From Ruminococcaceae bacterium P7 (GTDB taxonomy: Bacteria > Bacillota > Clostridia > Oscillospirales > Acutalibacteraceae), in NCBI GenBank assembly GCA_900100595.1, contig FMUA01000017.1:1-64000 (forward strand): a stretch of 64,000 nt of DNA, in the 5' to 3' direction. The notes beneath the pieces were generated by a model, which did not search any database, had not been told where the DNA came from, and saw only the letters and a program-made list of their open reading frames with translations. The position numbers were made by a program, and so were the translations under genes. Below, in pieces: positions 24,631 through 33,001 of the stretch (the first letter of the stretch is position 1; the number at the start of each line of letters is the position of its first letter).

Positions 24631-26151
24631 ATGTGGGAGCAATTACTCTCAACCATTGAGAAGGTCAACAGCTTTCTCAACGGCATTGTCTGGGGCTGGC
24701 CTGTGGTCATCCTGATTCTCGGAACGGGAATCCTGCTCACCATCAGGACGAAATTCCTGCAGGTGAGAAAATTCGGCGAATCGCTGAACACCACGATCGT
24801 GCCTGCCCTCAAAAGTCTGGGCAAGAAAAAAGAAAAAGACAACCGCGTCAAATCCGTTTCGCAATTCGAGGCGTTTTCGACCGCGATTTCGGGTACCGTC
24901 GGCACGGGTAATATCGTCGGCGTTGTCTCCGCGATTCTTACGGGCGGTCCCGGTGCGGTATTCTGGATGTGGATCTCCGCCTTTTTCGGCATGGTAACGA
25001 ACTATTCCGAAAACGTGCTCGGTCTGTATTTCCGTAAAAAGGATAAGGACGGCAACCTCGCGGGCGGCTCGTTCTACTATATCGCGAACGGTCTGAAATG
25101 GAAATGGCTGGCATACTGCGCCGCGTTTTTCTGTGTATTCGCGGCTATCGGCATGAGCGGCGTGCAGACGAACAAAATCTCGGGCACGCTTTCCGAGGCG
25201 CTCGCAAAGGTCTGGACGGTCGAGAACGCCCTGACCATCAAGCTGATCATCGGCGGCGTTGTCGCCGTGCTGACTGCCGTTATCATCATCGGCGGCATCC
25301 AGAGAATCGGCAAGGTCACCTCGATGCTGGTTCCATTTATGTCGCTGCTGTTCATCATCATGTCGCTGATCGCAATCATCATTCACTTTGATCAGGTGCC
25401 GAAAGCGTTCGGCCTGATTTTTGAAAAGGCGTTCAACTTTCAGGCTGCCGGCGGCGGTATTCTCGGCTACAGCTTCGCGCAGGTCATCAAAAAGGGTATG
25501 GCACGCGGCGTTTTCTCAAATGAAGCGGGACTTGGCTCCTCTGTAATCGCGCACTCCGCATCCGAGACAAGAGAGCCTGTCAAGCAGGGACTCTGGGGCG
25601 TGTTTGAGGTGTTTTTTGACACGTTCATCATCTGCACGCTCACCTCTCTGACCTTCCTGACGACCTTTGACCTCAACACCCTGTCAGCGGATATGGACGA
25701 CGCGGTCATGGCGATGTCGCTGTTTTCTTCCAACTTCGGCGCGTTTGGCGTGACGGTATTCTCGATCATTCTGCCGCTGTTCGCCTTTACCACCATCATC
25801 GCGTGGTCGTACTACGGCGAAAAGGCGATCGAATTTTGCTTCGGCTTCATCAGAGAAGAAAAGAGAAAGTACATTGTCATCGGGTTCAAGATCGTTTACG
25901 TCATTCTGATTGCGGTTTCCACCGCGATTCAGGGCGATCTGATCTGGGCGATCGACGACACCTTCAACGGTCTGATGGCGGTTCCGAACCTGATCTGCCT
26001 GATTGCGCTGAGCGGTCTTGTGGCAAAAATCACAAAGAATTATTTCGACCGCAAACGCGGCAAACGGCTGGAACCGATGCTGTCGGCGTACCCCGATATG
26101 AACGAGGAATTCAAGCAGGATATCCTCACGGACAACATAGAAATGCACTAA
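24631..26151 (+). CDS. Sodium:alanine symporter, AGCS family
   Basis: 506 residues from ATG 24631 (AGAGGAGG upstream; an ATG two codons earlier overlaps the site). About 11 membrane helices. AGCS landmarks are present: QFEAFSTAISGTVGTGNIVGV, GGPGAVFWMW, the conserved FSNEAGLGSS and the C-terminal ATIAWSYYGEKA-like segment (TTIIAWSYYGEKA). These carriers import alanine or glycine with sodium. Single-gene unit with its own promoter and a downstream bidirectional terminator. Confidence 0.95.
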   Translation: MWEQLLSTIEKVNSFLNGIVWGWPVVILILGTGILLTIRTKFLQVRKFGESLNTTIVPALKSLGKKKEKDNRVKSVSQFEAFSTAISGTVGTGNIVGVVSAILTGGPGAVFWMWISAFFGMVTNYSENVLGLYFRKKDKDGNLAGGSFYYIANGLKWKWLAYCAAFFCVFAAIGMSGVQTNKISGTLSEALAKVWTVENALTIKLIIGGVVAVLTAVIIIGGIQRIGKVTSMLVPFMSLLFIIMSLIAIIIHFDQVPKAFGLIFEKAFNFQAAGGGILGYSFAQVIKKGMARGVFSNEAGLGSSVIAHSASETREPVKQGLWGVFEVFFDTFIICTLTSLTFLTTFDLNTLSADMDDAVMAMSLFSSNFGAFGVTVFSIILPLFAFTTIIAWSYYGEKAIEFCFGFIREEKRKYIVIGFKIVYVILIAVSTAIQGDLIWAIDDTFNGLMAVPNLICLIALSGLVAKITKNYFDRKRGKRLEPMLSAYPDMNEEFKQDILTDNIEMH

Positions 26152-26157
26152 AAGGAA

Positions 26158-26184
26158 AAGTCCATCGGCGCTGCCGATGGACTT
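26158..26184. terminator. Bidirectional intrinsic terminator
   Basis: AAGTCCATCGGC/GCCGATGGACTT, a 12-bp perfect stem with a 3-nt loop, flanked by T-rich tracts on both strands. It ends both the symporter gene and the convergent SCIFF maturase gene. Confidence 0.9.
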
Positions 26185-26190
26185 CGTCTT

Positions 26191-27570
26191 TTATTCTGTT
26201 TCCTCCGCCTGCGCGACCTTCATCATGATCGCGCACTCCATGCGCTTTTTGAACAGCTCACAGCCGTATTCATAGATACCGCTGATTGAGCCTGTGGCGT
26301 GATAGGCGTTAGCCGCACAACCGCCGCTGCAATAAAGTCTTGCCCAGCAATCCTTGCAGTCGGGTCTGGCGTAGGCGTTGCAGAGCTTGAACTCGTCCTG
26401 CACCTCTTTATTGTCAACGCCGTTCCAGATATCGCCGAGCCTGTATTTCTCGTCGCCGACGAACTGGTGGCAGGGATAGAGGTCGCCCCACGGCGTGACC
26501 GCCATGTATTCGGTTCCCGAACCACAGCCCGAGACGCGCTTATAGATGCAGGGACCTCCCGTGAGGTCGATCATGTAGTGATAGAAGGTCAGCGGTCTGC
26601 CCTCTTTTTCTCTTTTGAGCATCTCCTTGGCTAGAATCTCGTACTGTTCAAACAGCACGGGCAGGTCATCGTAGGTCAGCGCGTACGGGTCGTCAGGCGC
26701 GCAGACGACAGGCTCCATGGAAAGCTCCGTAAAGCCGAGGTCAGCCATATGGAAAATATCGTTGGTGAAATCGGTGTTGTTGTGGGTATAGGTTCCGCGC
26801 ACATAGTAGCCGCGGTTGCCGCGCTTTTTGACAAACTCCTGAAACTTGGGAACAATGATATCATAGCTGCCCTTGCCGTTGACAGTCTTGCGGAGGTTGT
26901 CGTGGATTTCCTTCCTGCCGTCCAGACTGAGCACGACGTTATGGCACTCGCGGTTGGCAAAATCGATCACATCATCATCAACCAGCATGCCGTTGCTCGT
27001 GAGCGTGAAGCGGAAGTTCTTATGATGCTGCTTCTCGATGCTGCGCGCGTAGGCGACGATCTCCTTGACAACGCCGAAATTCATCAGCGGTTCTCCGCCG
27101 AAGAAGTCGACCTCAAGATTGACGCGGCTGCCCGAGTTCTCAATCAGAAAATCGATCGCCCTCTTGCCCACCTCGAGACTCATGAGCGCGCGTTCGCCGT
27201 GATACTTTCCCTGACTTGCGAAGCAGTATTCGCAGTTGAGGTTGCAGGTGTGCGCAATGTGCAGACACAGCGCCTTGATAACCGTATTGCGCTTTTTGAA
27301 ATCAAACGCGAGGTTCTCGTATTGGTCGGGGGTAAAAAGCTTTCCTGCGTTCTTCAGCTCCTCTACATCGTCGATGCAGTCGGATATCTCCTCTTTTGTT
27401 ATCTCGGGATCATCGGCGTATTTTTGCAGCATGGCGGAGATGATCTCCTCTCTGCCGCTGTCCTCGAACATTGCGATCACGTCATAGGCGAGATCATCCA
27501 CTACATGGACGCTACCGCTGTAGACATCGAGAACAATATTATAGCCGTTGAGTTTATACTGGTGTATCAT
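26191..27570 (-). CDS. SCIFF radical SAM maturase (thioether-forming, SPASM)
   Basis: 459 residues. N-terminal peptide-recognition region (1-95), radical SAM core with CNLNCEYC (C109, C113, C116), FFGGEPLMNF and TSNGMLVDD. A C-terminal SPASM region has CGSGTEYMAV, PCHQFVGDE, CKDCWARLYCSGGC and a late Cys for auxiliary clusters. This family installs thioether bonds from Cys to Thr alpha or beta carbons in the SCIFF peptide, encoded immediately upstream on the same strand. GGAG lies before ATG 27570. The role of the mature peptide is unknown. Confidence 0.95.
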   Translation of the reverse strand: MIHQYKLNGYNIVLDVYSGSVHVVDDLAYDVIAMFEDSGREEIISAMLQKYADDPEITKEEISDCIDDVEELKNAGKLFTPDQYENLAFDFKKRNTVIKALCLHIAHTCNLNCEYCFASQGKYHGERALMSLEVGKRAIDFLIENSGSRVNLEVDFFGGEPLMNFGVVKEIVAYARSIEKQHHKNFRFTLTSNGMLVDDDVIDFANRECHNVVLSLDGRKEIHDNLRKTVNGKGSYDIIVPKFQEFVKKRGNRGYYVRGTYTHNNTDFTNDIFHMADLGFTELSMEPVVCAPDDPYALTYDDLPVLFEQYEILAKEMLKREKEGRPLTFYHYMIDLTGGPCIYKRVSGCGSGTEYMAVTPWGDLYPCHQFVGDEKYRLGDIWNGVDNKEVQDEFKLCNAYARPDCKDCWARLYCSGGCAANAYHATGSISGIYEYGCELFKKRMECAIMMKVAQAEETE

Positions 27571-27596
27571 ATATTTTTTCTCCTGACAAAAGGAAA

Positions 27597-27622
27597 GCCG
27601 TTGAAGCGCAAGGCTTAACGGC
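27597..27622 (-). terminator. Partial terminator or processing hairpin between SCIFF and its maturase
   Basis: GCCGTT/AACGGC stem extended internally by AGC/GCT, followed on the minus strand by TTTCCTTTTG. It could lower maturase expression relative to the precursor peptide. Confidence 0.5.
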
Positions 27623-27646
27623 GTTGTTCCTTAATTGAAATCGAAA

Positions 27647-27796
27647 TTATTTCTCAAGGCACTTCTCGCACTGCTGGTTCGCAACACCGCAGGAAGTCTT
27701 GCAAGCGGACTGGCAGGAGGTCTGGCACTCGCCGCAGCCGCCGTTCTTTACGCTCTTCTTGAGATCGCGTGTTTCGATAGTCTTGATTCTCTTCAT
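27647..27796 (-). CDS. SCIFF ranthipeptide precursor
   Basis: 49 residues. The N-terminus MKRIKTIETRDLKKS is followed by the signature core beginning GGCGECQTSCQSACKTSC and then GVANQQCEKC. The SCIFF name means six cysteines in forty-five residues; this one has seven (C21, C24, C28, C32, C36, C43, C46), the extra one in a CEKC tail. ATG 27796 has GGAG nine bases upstream and its own promoter, and the cognate maturase gene follows. Confidence 0.95.
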   Translation of the reverse strand: MKRIKTIETRDLKKSVKNGGCGECQTSCQSACKTSCGVANQQCEKCLEK

Positions 27797-27827
27797 GGCA
27801 ATCTGCTCCTTTATGATTTATATGATA

Positions 27828-27856
27828 ATCTTACCATAATCCGCCGCTTTTGTCAA
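27828..27856 (-). promoter_or_regulatory. Promoter of the SCIFF gene pair
   Basis: Minus-strand TTGACA (27851-27856), 17-bp spacer, TAAGAT (27828-27833). Confidence 0.75.
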
Positions 27857-29269
27857 TCACAAATCCGCAACTAGCACGCCGTTGGGATAGGTATTCTGAC
27901 TTGAGATCACGTTAACACCCTTTGCCGTCATTTCCGTTATCAGCCGCAGGATATCCTTTGTCAGGACTTCACCCCTGACAACCAGCGGGCTGCCCGGAGG
28001 ATAGGCGAAAATGTCCTCCATCGCGGTTCTTCCTGCCGCTTCGGTGAGCGGAACCGCTTTTGCGGAAACGGTTTCACATTCACACGGAAGGAAATGCCGC
28101 TCGGGAAGCGCTGCAAAGAAAGGCGTATCATTTTTCTTTTGAACAAACACACACTCGCTGTCGATTTCGAGCAGCGCATTGGCAAGGCGGTCAAAGCCCT
28201 CGTCCGTGTCGCAGACAGAGGTCATGGCGATGATATAATCACTCGCCGCCATCTCGATTTCGAGGTTATATTTCTTTCTGAGAATATTCGCCGATGTAAT
28301 ACCGCTGATATCCGCTTGATTTGCTGCAATCACGAGCTTGCCGCAGTCATAAGCAAAGACATTTTGCAGCGCTTCTCCCTTGTCGTGAAACAGCAGGGAG
28401 AGCTTTTTCAGCTTCGCGAGCTTTTCTTCCAGCTTTCGGATCCGTCCAAGGTACGCTTCAAACGCGTCGGGATGCAAATGCGCGTAATCAAGCGCGTATT
28501 CGATGCTGCTCATCAGCACATAGGACGGGCTGCTTGTCTGGAAAACGGCAAGTTCCGTCTGCATATTCTGTTCCGGAATGCTGTCTTTTATCATTAATAA
28601 TGCCGTCTGCGTCAGTGCCGGCATCGTCTTGTGCAAACTGACGACTGCGCAATCCGCGCCGCAGGAAACCGCGCTTTCGGGAAACGAATCATGGAACGGA
28701 AAATGCGCGCCGTGGGCTTCGTCCACCAACAACAGAACGCCGTGCTGATGACAGACAGCCGCAATACTGCGGATATCCGAGCAGATTCCCTCATAGGTCG
28801 GCGAGGTCATAACAAATAGTTTCGCGTCGGGGTGCTCTTTCAGCAATCGGTCGAGTTTTCCGGGATTCACGCCTCCGAAACAGCGGTAGGTGCGTTCTCC
28901 CTTTGGTGGATCAGGCAGATAATATTCGGGAACAAGTCCCAGCAGCCCGACCGCGTGGTGTACCGAGGTGTGACAATTTCTCGCAACAATCACCTTGTCT
29001 CCGCGGTGCGTCATGGCTTTAACGGCAGAAAGAATTCCGCCTGTCGCGCCGTTGACCAACAGGAAAGCACGCTCGGCGCGGTAAAGCTTTGCTGCCTTTT
29101 CCTCGATTTCTTTGATGCAGCCCTCGGGATGGTGCAGGTTATCAAAGCCATCTATTTCCGTGATATCAATAGAAAACGGGAAGTCCGCATTTTCAAGCTG
29201 ACGCTTGTGCCCCGGCATGTGAAAGGGATAAGCATCGCCCGCAGTATAGTCTTGCAGTTTTTGCAGCAT
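27857..29269 (-). CDS. Orn/Lys/Arg decarboxylase-family PLP enzyme
   Basis: 470 residues. Group III decarboxylase features: FHMPGHKR near the N-terminus, LLVNGATGGILSAVKA, ARNCHTSVHHAV, cofactor Asp in VDEAHGAHFPFH and Schiff-base lysine in SLHKTMPALTQTALL. It lacks the N-terminal wing domain of large inducible decarboxylases, like the short SpeA/YaaO-type proteins of Firmicutes. Likely product agmatine or cadaverine; substrate uncertain. ATG 29269 shares a base with the prfC stop codon (TGATG), so the genes are coupled. The stop lies close to the SCIFF promoter. Confidence 0.88.
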   Translation of the reverse strand: MLQKLQDYTAGDAYPFHMPGHKRQLENADFPFSIDITEIDGFDNLHHPEGCIKEIEEKAAKLYRAERAFLLVNGATGGILSAVKAMTHRGDKVIVARNCHTSVHHAVGLLGLVPEYYLPDPPKGERTYRCFGGVNPGKLDRLLKEHPDAKLFVMTSPTYEGICSDIRSIAAVCHQHGVLLLVDEAHGAHFPFHDSFPESAVSCGADCAVVSLHKTMPALTQTALLMIKDSIPEQNMQTELAVFQTSSPSYVLMSSIEYALDYAHLHPDAFEAYLGRIRKLEEKLAKLKKLSLLFHDKGEALQNVFAYDCGKLVIAANQADISGITSANILRKKYNLEIEMAASDYIIAMTSVCDTDEGFDRLANALLEIDSECVFVQKKNDTPFFAALPERHFLPCECETVSAKAVPLTEAAGRTAMEDIFAYPPGSPLVVRGEVLTKDILRLITEMTAKGVNVISSQNTYPNGVLVADL

Positions 29270-30855
29270 CAGTTCGTACCGAACTCTCTCAGCTCCAGAC
29301 CTTTGTTGTGGTCAAGCGCCCAATCGATGCTCCAATAGCTGGTAAAGAGCAGCAGGTGGTTGCCCTTCAAGTCCTGAATACGCTTTGTATCGGACGCAAG
29401 GTCGAGCGTTTTGGGGTCGAGGTCTTCATTGACAATCCAGCGGATGTATTCATACGGCAGGGATTCCATGATGATATCGACGTTGTACTCATTTTCCAGA
29501 CGGTATTTGAGCACGTCAAACTGGAGGACGCCGACTACGCCGACGATGACCTCCTCCATGCCCGCGTCCAACTCCTGGAAAATCTGAATCGCACCCTCCT
29601 GTGCGATCTGGTTGGTGCCCTTGATGAATTGCTTGCGCTTCATCGTATCCTTCTGGCGCACACGCATGAAGTGCTCGGGTGCAAAGGTCGGGATACCCTT
29701 GAACTGCACCTTATGTCGCGCCGAACAGATGGTGTCGCCGATAGAGAAAATACCCGGGTCAAACACACCGATGATATCGCCCGCATAGGCTTCGTCCACA
29801 ATCTCGCGCTCCTGTGCCATGATCTGCTGCGGCTGGGACAGACGCATCTTCTTGTTGCCCTGAACATGGAACACCTCCATGTTCTTCTCAAACTTTCCGC
29901 TGCAGATGCGCATAAATGCGATCCTGTCACGGTGCGCCTTGTTCATATTCGCCTGAATCTTGAACACAAACGCGGAGAAATCCTCGCTCATGGGGTCAAC
30001 CTCTTCGCTGATGGTCTCGCGGGAGAGCGGCGAGGTGGTGAGTTTTAAGAACTGCTCCAAAAACGGCTCTACGCCGAAATTCGTTAATGCCGAACCAAAG
30101 AACACGGGCGTCAGCTTGCCCTCGCGGACAGCTTCCAGATTGAACTCGTCGCCCGCACCGTCCAGCAGCTCGATTTCGCCGAGAAAATCCTGCTTCAGAT
30201 ACTCGCCGAGAACCTCGTCCAATGCAGGGTCGTCCAATGCAAGCTCGGTTTTCTCGACTTCCTTCTGTCCGTTATTGGCGGTGAAAGCCAGAATCTTGTT
30301 ATTGTTGCGGTCAAAAACGCCCTTGAATTCCTTTCCCGAACCAATCGGCCAGTTAACGGGATAGGTATTGATGCCGAGGACATTTTCAATATCCTCCAGC
30401 AAATCAAACGGGTTCTTGGCGTCCCTGTCCATTTTATTGATAAAGGTGATAATCGGTATGTTGCGCATCACGCAGACCTTGAATAGCTTGATAGTCTGCT
30501 TCTCAACACCCTTTGAGCCGTCAATGACCATGACAGCGGAATCCGCCGCCATCAGTGTTCGGTAGGTGTCCTCGGAGAAGTCCTCATGTCCGGGCGTATC
30601 GAGAATGTTGATGCAATAGCCGTCGTATTTGAACTGCAGCACCGAGGAGGTGACGGAAATACCTCTCTGCTTTTCTATTTCCATCCAGTCGGATACCGCG
30701 TGTCTGGCGGTCTTTTTGCCCTTGACGGAGCCTGCCAGATTAATCGCGCCTCCGTAGAGCAGCAGCTTTTCGGTCAGCGTCGTCTTTCCCGCGTCAGGAT
30801 GCGAGATAATGGCAAAGGTTCTGCGCTTTGTGATTTCGTCCCTTAATGAACTCAT
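29269..30855 (-). CDS. prfC: Peptide chain release factor 3
   Basis: 528 residues from ATG 30855 (AAGGGAT eight bases upstream; an in-frame TTG nine codons earlier lacks a site). Translational GTPase: P-loop SHPDAGKTT, switch II LDTPGHEDF, NKMD guanine motif, and RF3-type domains II and III. It recycles class I release factors from the ribosome after termination. First gene of a two-gene operon with the decarboxylase. Confidence 0.97.
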   Translation of the reverse strand: MSSLRDEITKRRTFAIISHPDAGKTTLTEKLLLYGGAINLAGSVKGKKTARHAVSDWMEIEKQRGISVTSSVLQFKYDGYCINILDTPGHEDFSEDTYRTLMAADSAVMVIDGSKGVEKQTIKLFKVCVMRNIPIITFINKMDRDAKNPFDLLEDIENVLGINTYPVNWPIGSGKEFKGVFDRNNNKILAFTANNGQKEVEKTELALDDPALDEVLGEYLKQDFLGEIELLDGAGDEFNLEAVREGKLTPVFFGSALTNFGVEPFLEQFLKLTTSPLSRETISEEVDPMSEDFSAFVFKIQANMNKAHRDRIAFMRICSGKFEKNMEVFHVQGNKKMRLSQPQQIMAQEREIVDEAYAGDIIGVFDPGIFSIGDTICSARHKVQFKGIPTFAPEHFMRVRQKDTMKRKQFIKGTNQIAQEGAIQIFQELDAGMEEVIVGVVGVLQFDVLKYRLENEYNVDIIMESLPYEYIRWIVNEDLDPKTLDLASDTKRIQDLKGNHLLLFTSYWSIDWALDHNKGLELREFGTN

Positions 30856-30890
30856 AAATTCAATCCCTTCGGAAAATTTCAATCCTTTAT

Positions 30891-30920
30891 ATTTTACAAT
30901 TATTCTGCCGTAAATGTCAA
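30891..30920 (-). promoter_or_regulatory. Promoter of prfC
   Basis: Minus-strand TTGACA (30915-30920), 18-bp spacer, TAAAAT (30891-30896). Confidence 0.75.
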
Positions 30921-30978
30921 CTGTTAATCCGAGAAATCAGCGCAAATAAAAGATTTTTTAAAAATTTAAAACAAAAGC

Positions 30979-31007
30979 TTGACAAAACGGTTAAATTGTT
31001 GTAATAT
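30979..31007 (+). promoter_or_regulatory. Promoter of the hemW leader
   Basis: TTGACA (30979-30984), 17-bp spacer, TAATAT (31002-31007). Transcription would start near 31014, about 100 nt before the hemW ATG. Confidence 0.8.
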
Positions 31008-31015
31008 ATTCGTGT

Positions 31016-31101
31016 AAGGTAAATAGATTATTCCTATCTTTTCATATACCTTCCAACTTTTGGGGCAGGAACAGCGATGTTCCTGCCTCAAAACCTTTTT
31101 T
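31016..31101 (+). ncRNA. Two-hairpin leader with intrinsic terminator upstream of hemW
   Basis: Hairpin 1 pairs AAGGTA with TACCTT (31016-31052), with an inner AGAT/ATCT stem. Hairpin 2 is a 15-bp stem (31058-31072 with 31079-31093, one G-T) followed by CCTTTTTT. The terminator ends at 31101, and the hemW ribosome binding site GGGGTGA starts in the next bases. It could be an attenuator sensing a ligand, or a small independent RNA whose read-through expresses hemW. It matches no riboswitch class I know. Confidence 0.55.
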
Positions 31102-31113
31102 GGGGTGAATACT

Positions 31114-32217
31114 ATGACAGATTCCTTGGGCTTGTACCTGCATATTCCCTTTTGCAAAAGCAAATGTCCCTACTGCGACTTTTTCAGCGGCAAGGGCAGT
31201 GAAACGGATTATGTCGCGTACTGCGCGGAATTGAAAAATAAAATCTATTACTGGAGCAAGCGGACAGACAGACCTGCCTCGACCGTCTATTTCGGTGGCG
31301 GTACGCCGAGCATTCTGGGAACCGAACGGCTCTGCGATTTGCTGCAATACGTAAAAACGTGCTTTTCGGTTGAGCCTCACGCGGAAATCACGCTCGAGGT
31401 CAATCCCGATTCGGGCAGGCACTTAGATTTTTCGGCTCTGAAAGAAGCCGGCTTCAACCGCGTTTCCGTCGGATTTCAGACAGCCGCAGAGCGTGAATTG
31501 AAAGCGCTGGGCAGGATTCACAGCATTGATGACGCTCGGCTGACCGTCCAGAGGGCACAGGATGCGGGAATCGACAACCTCTCCATGGACTTGATGATGG
31601 GTATTCCCTTCCAGACCATTGACAGCCTGAAATCCTCTATCGACTTCTGCGCGTCGCTCGGCGTAAAGCACATATCCTCCTACCTTCTCAAAATAGAAAA
31701 GGGTACACGTTTTTATGAACAGCGTGATTCTCTTCACGTCGCCGACGATGATGAACAGGCGGATCTGTACCTTTTCGCGGTTGATTATCTTGAGTCAATC
31801 GGATATCGGCAATATGAGATTTCCAACTTTGCCTTTGAGGGCTTTGAAAGCTGCCACAACAGCGCCTACTGGCAATGCCGTGAATATATTGGCATCGGAC
31901 CGTCCGCACATTCTTTTTTTGAAGGCAAACGGTTCTTCTACGGAAGAAGCATGCAGGATTTTATCGCGAATATCCTCCATGACGACGGCGACGGCGGCAG
32001 TGAGGAGGAATATCTCATGCTGGCGCTGCGACTAAAAAGCGGACTGCGATTCAGTGACTATCGTGCTCGTTTTCAAAAGGAGGTTTCTCCCCTGCTGCTG
32101 CGAAAAGTTAATAAGTATGTCGGTTCGGGACTGATGGAGCGTGATCCACAGCACTTTGGCTTGACCGCCCGAGGATTTTTGGTTTCCAATACAATCATTT
32201 CCGATTTGCTGTCGTAA
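31114..32217 (+). CDS. hemW: Radical SAM heme chaperone HemW-like protein
   Basis: 367 residues from ATG 31114 (GGGGTGA upstream). Radical SAM motif CKSKCPYCDF (C14, C18, C21), YFGGGTPS, the EVNPDS and GIDNLSMDLMMGIP strands, and the HemW-specific CHNSAYWQCREYIGIGPSAHS. HemW proteins bind heme and deliver it to apoproteins. Older annotations call them anaerobic coproporphyrinogen oxidases, which lack the heme-binding HN-x-x-YW. It lies downstream of a terminator-bearing leader. Confidence 0.93.
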   Translation: MTDSLGLYLHIPFCKSKCPYCDFFSGKGSETDYVAYCAELKNKIYYWSKRTDRPASTVYFGGGTPSILGTERLCDLLQYVKTCFSVEPHAEITLEVNPDSGRHLDFSALKEAGFNRVSVGFQTAAERELKALGRIHSIDDARLTVQRAQDAGIDNLSMDLMMGIPFQTIDSLKSSIDFCASLGVKHISSYLLKIEKGTRFYEQRDSLHVADDDEQADLYLFAVDYLESIGYRQYEISNFAFEGFESCHNSAYWQCREYIGIGPSAHSFFEGKRFFYGRSMQDFIANILHDDGDGGSEEEYLMLALRLKSGLRFSDYRARFQKEVSPLLLRKVNKYVGSGLMERDPQHFGLTARGFLVSNTIISDLLS

Positions 32218-32241
32218 TGTCTGCTCCCGTTTGGGGAATGA

Positions 32242-32337
32242 TTGCTGCAAGTTTTAGTGCACGAGCGCATCCAGACAACGCTTGATACCTACGGACATTT
32301 GTATCCGAATAAGCAAGCGGAGGTAGCCAAAGTTTGA
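32242..32337 (+). pseudogene. C-terminal remnant of a tyrosine recombinase (integrase)
   Basis: The frame reads LLQVLVHERIQTTLDTYGHL and then YPNKQAEVAKV before the stop, the typical end of phage or ICE tyrosine recombinases including the catalytic Tyr in DTYGHLYP. A stop codon precedes it at 32239, and nothing of the rest of the gene is present. It directly follows hemW. Confidence 0.8.
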
Positions 32338-32803
32338 CGTGTTCATGTCAGATTGATTGGCTACGAAAATTCGCGCTGATGTAGCCATTTTGTAGCCAAA
32401 AAAAGAGAAATCCCGAAAAGTGCCGTAAATCGGTACTTTTCGGGACAGATAACAGTTATTTGATTATTCCCATTCGCTTAATCCATCTTATCACTAAACA
32501 TATTGGTTTAGTGACTTGCGCTTTTTATACCGCTATTACCGCCATTCTGCTTATTATTTTTGTCTTCAAAAAATAACAGTATCAAAACAGTATCAACGGT
32601 ACTACGGTCATTATAGCACGGATATTATTTAAAATCAACACTTTAAAGCGATAAATTAATTATGCTTTTTTGAGCTTGATAATAAATCGAAAAAATGTAA
32701 CGTTTTTGGGCTTCAAAACGCACTGTCTACGCGCCTTTTGGAAAGCAAGTTAGGGTAAATATATTTCTTCTCGAGTTAGGGCATTACAGTTAAATTGCAT
32801 TAA
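32338..32803. other. Non-coding low-GC stretch of a mobile-element remnant
   Basis: No gene is supported. It holds repeated TGTAGCCA units (near 32378-32400), a perfect long hairpin TCCCGAAAAGT-GCCG/CGGT-ACTTTTCGGGA (32411-32445), a 12-bp near copy of the guaA2 3' end (32464-32475) and a CACTAAA/TTTAGTG inverted repeat (32492-32513). The composition is much more A+T rich than neighbouring genes. Confidence 0.6.
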
Positions 32804-33001
32804 CTATTCTTCGTCCCAGAATAAATCGTCCAGTGATTTTCCGAGAGCGCGGCAAATAGCAATACACAATCTGATCGTTGGGTTATAATCACCTTTTTCA
32901 ATCGCATTGATTGTTTGCCGGCTGACACCAACTTTTTCGGCAAGCTGTTGTTGTGACAGGTCGAGCGCAGCTCTGGCGCTTTTTAATTTTAGATTTTTCA
33001 T
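32804..33001 (-). CDS. XRE-family HTH regulator (YozG-like)
   Basis: 65 residues that are almost entirely one helix-turn-helix: LSQQQLAEKVGVSRQTINAIEKGDYNPTIRL (given in part; recognition helix around SRQTINAIE), ending SLDDLFWDEE. Its ATG directly follows the stop of the membrane-protein gene (TAAATG), with GGAG upstream, so the two are co-expressed. Such tiny Xre proteins with a membrane partner are common in mobile or defence-like islands. Confidence 0.93.
   Translation of the reverse strand: MKNLKLKSARAALDLSQQQLAEKVGVSRQTINAIEKGDYNPTIRLCIAICRALGKSLDDLFWDEE

Noticed and set aside
32338..32803. CRISPR or tandem-repeat array
   Set aside because: Only a few short TGTAGCCA units and isolated inverted repeats are present; no regular repeat-spacer pattern occurs here or elsewhere in the window.
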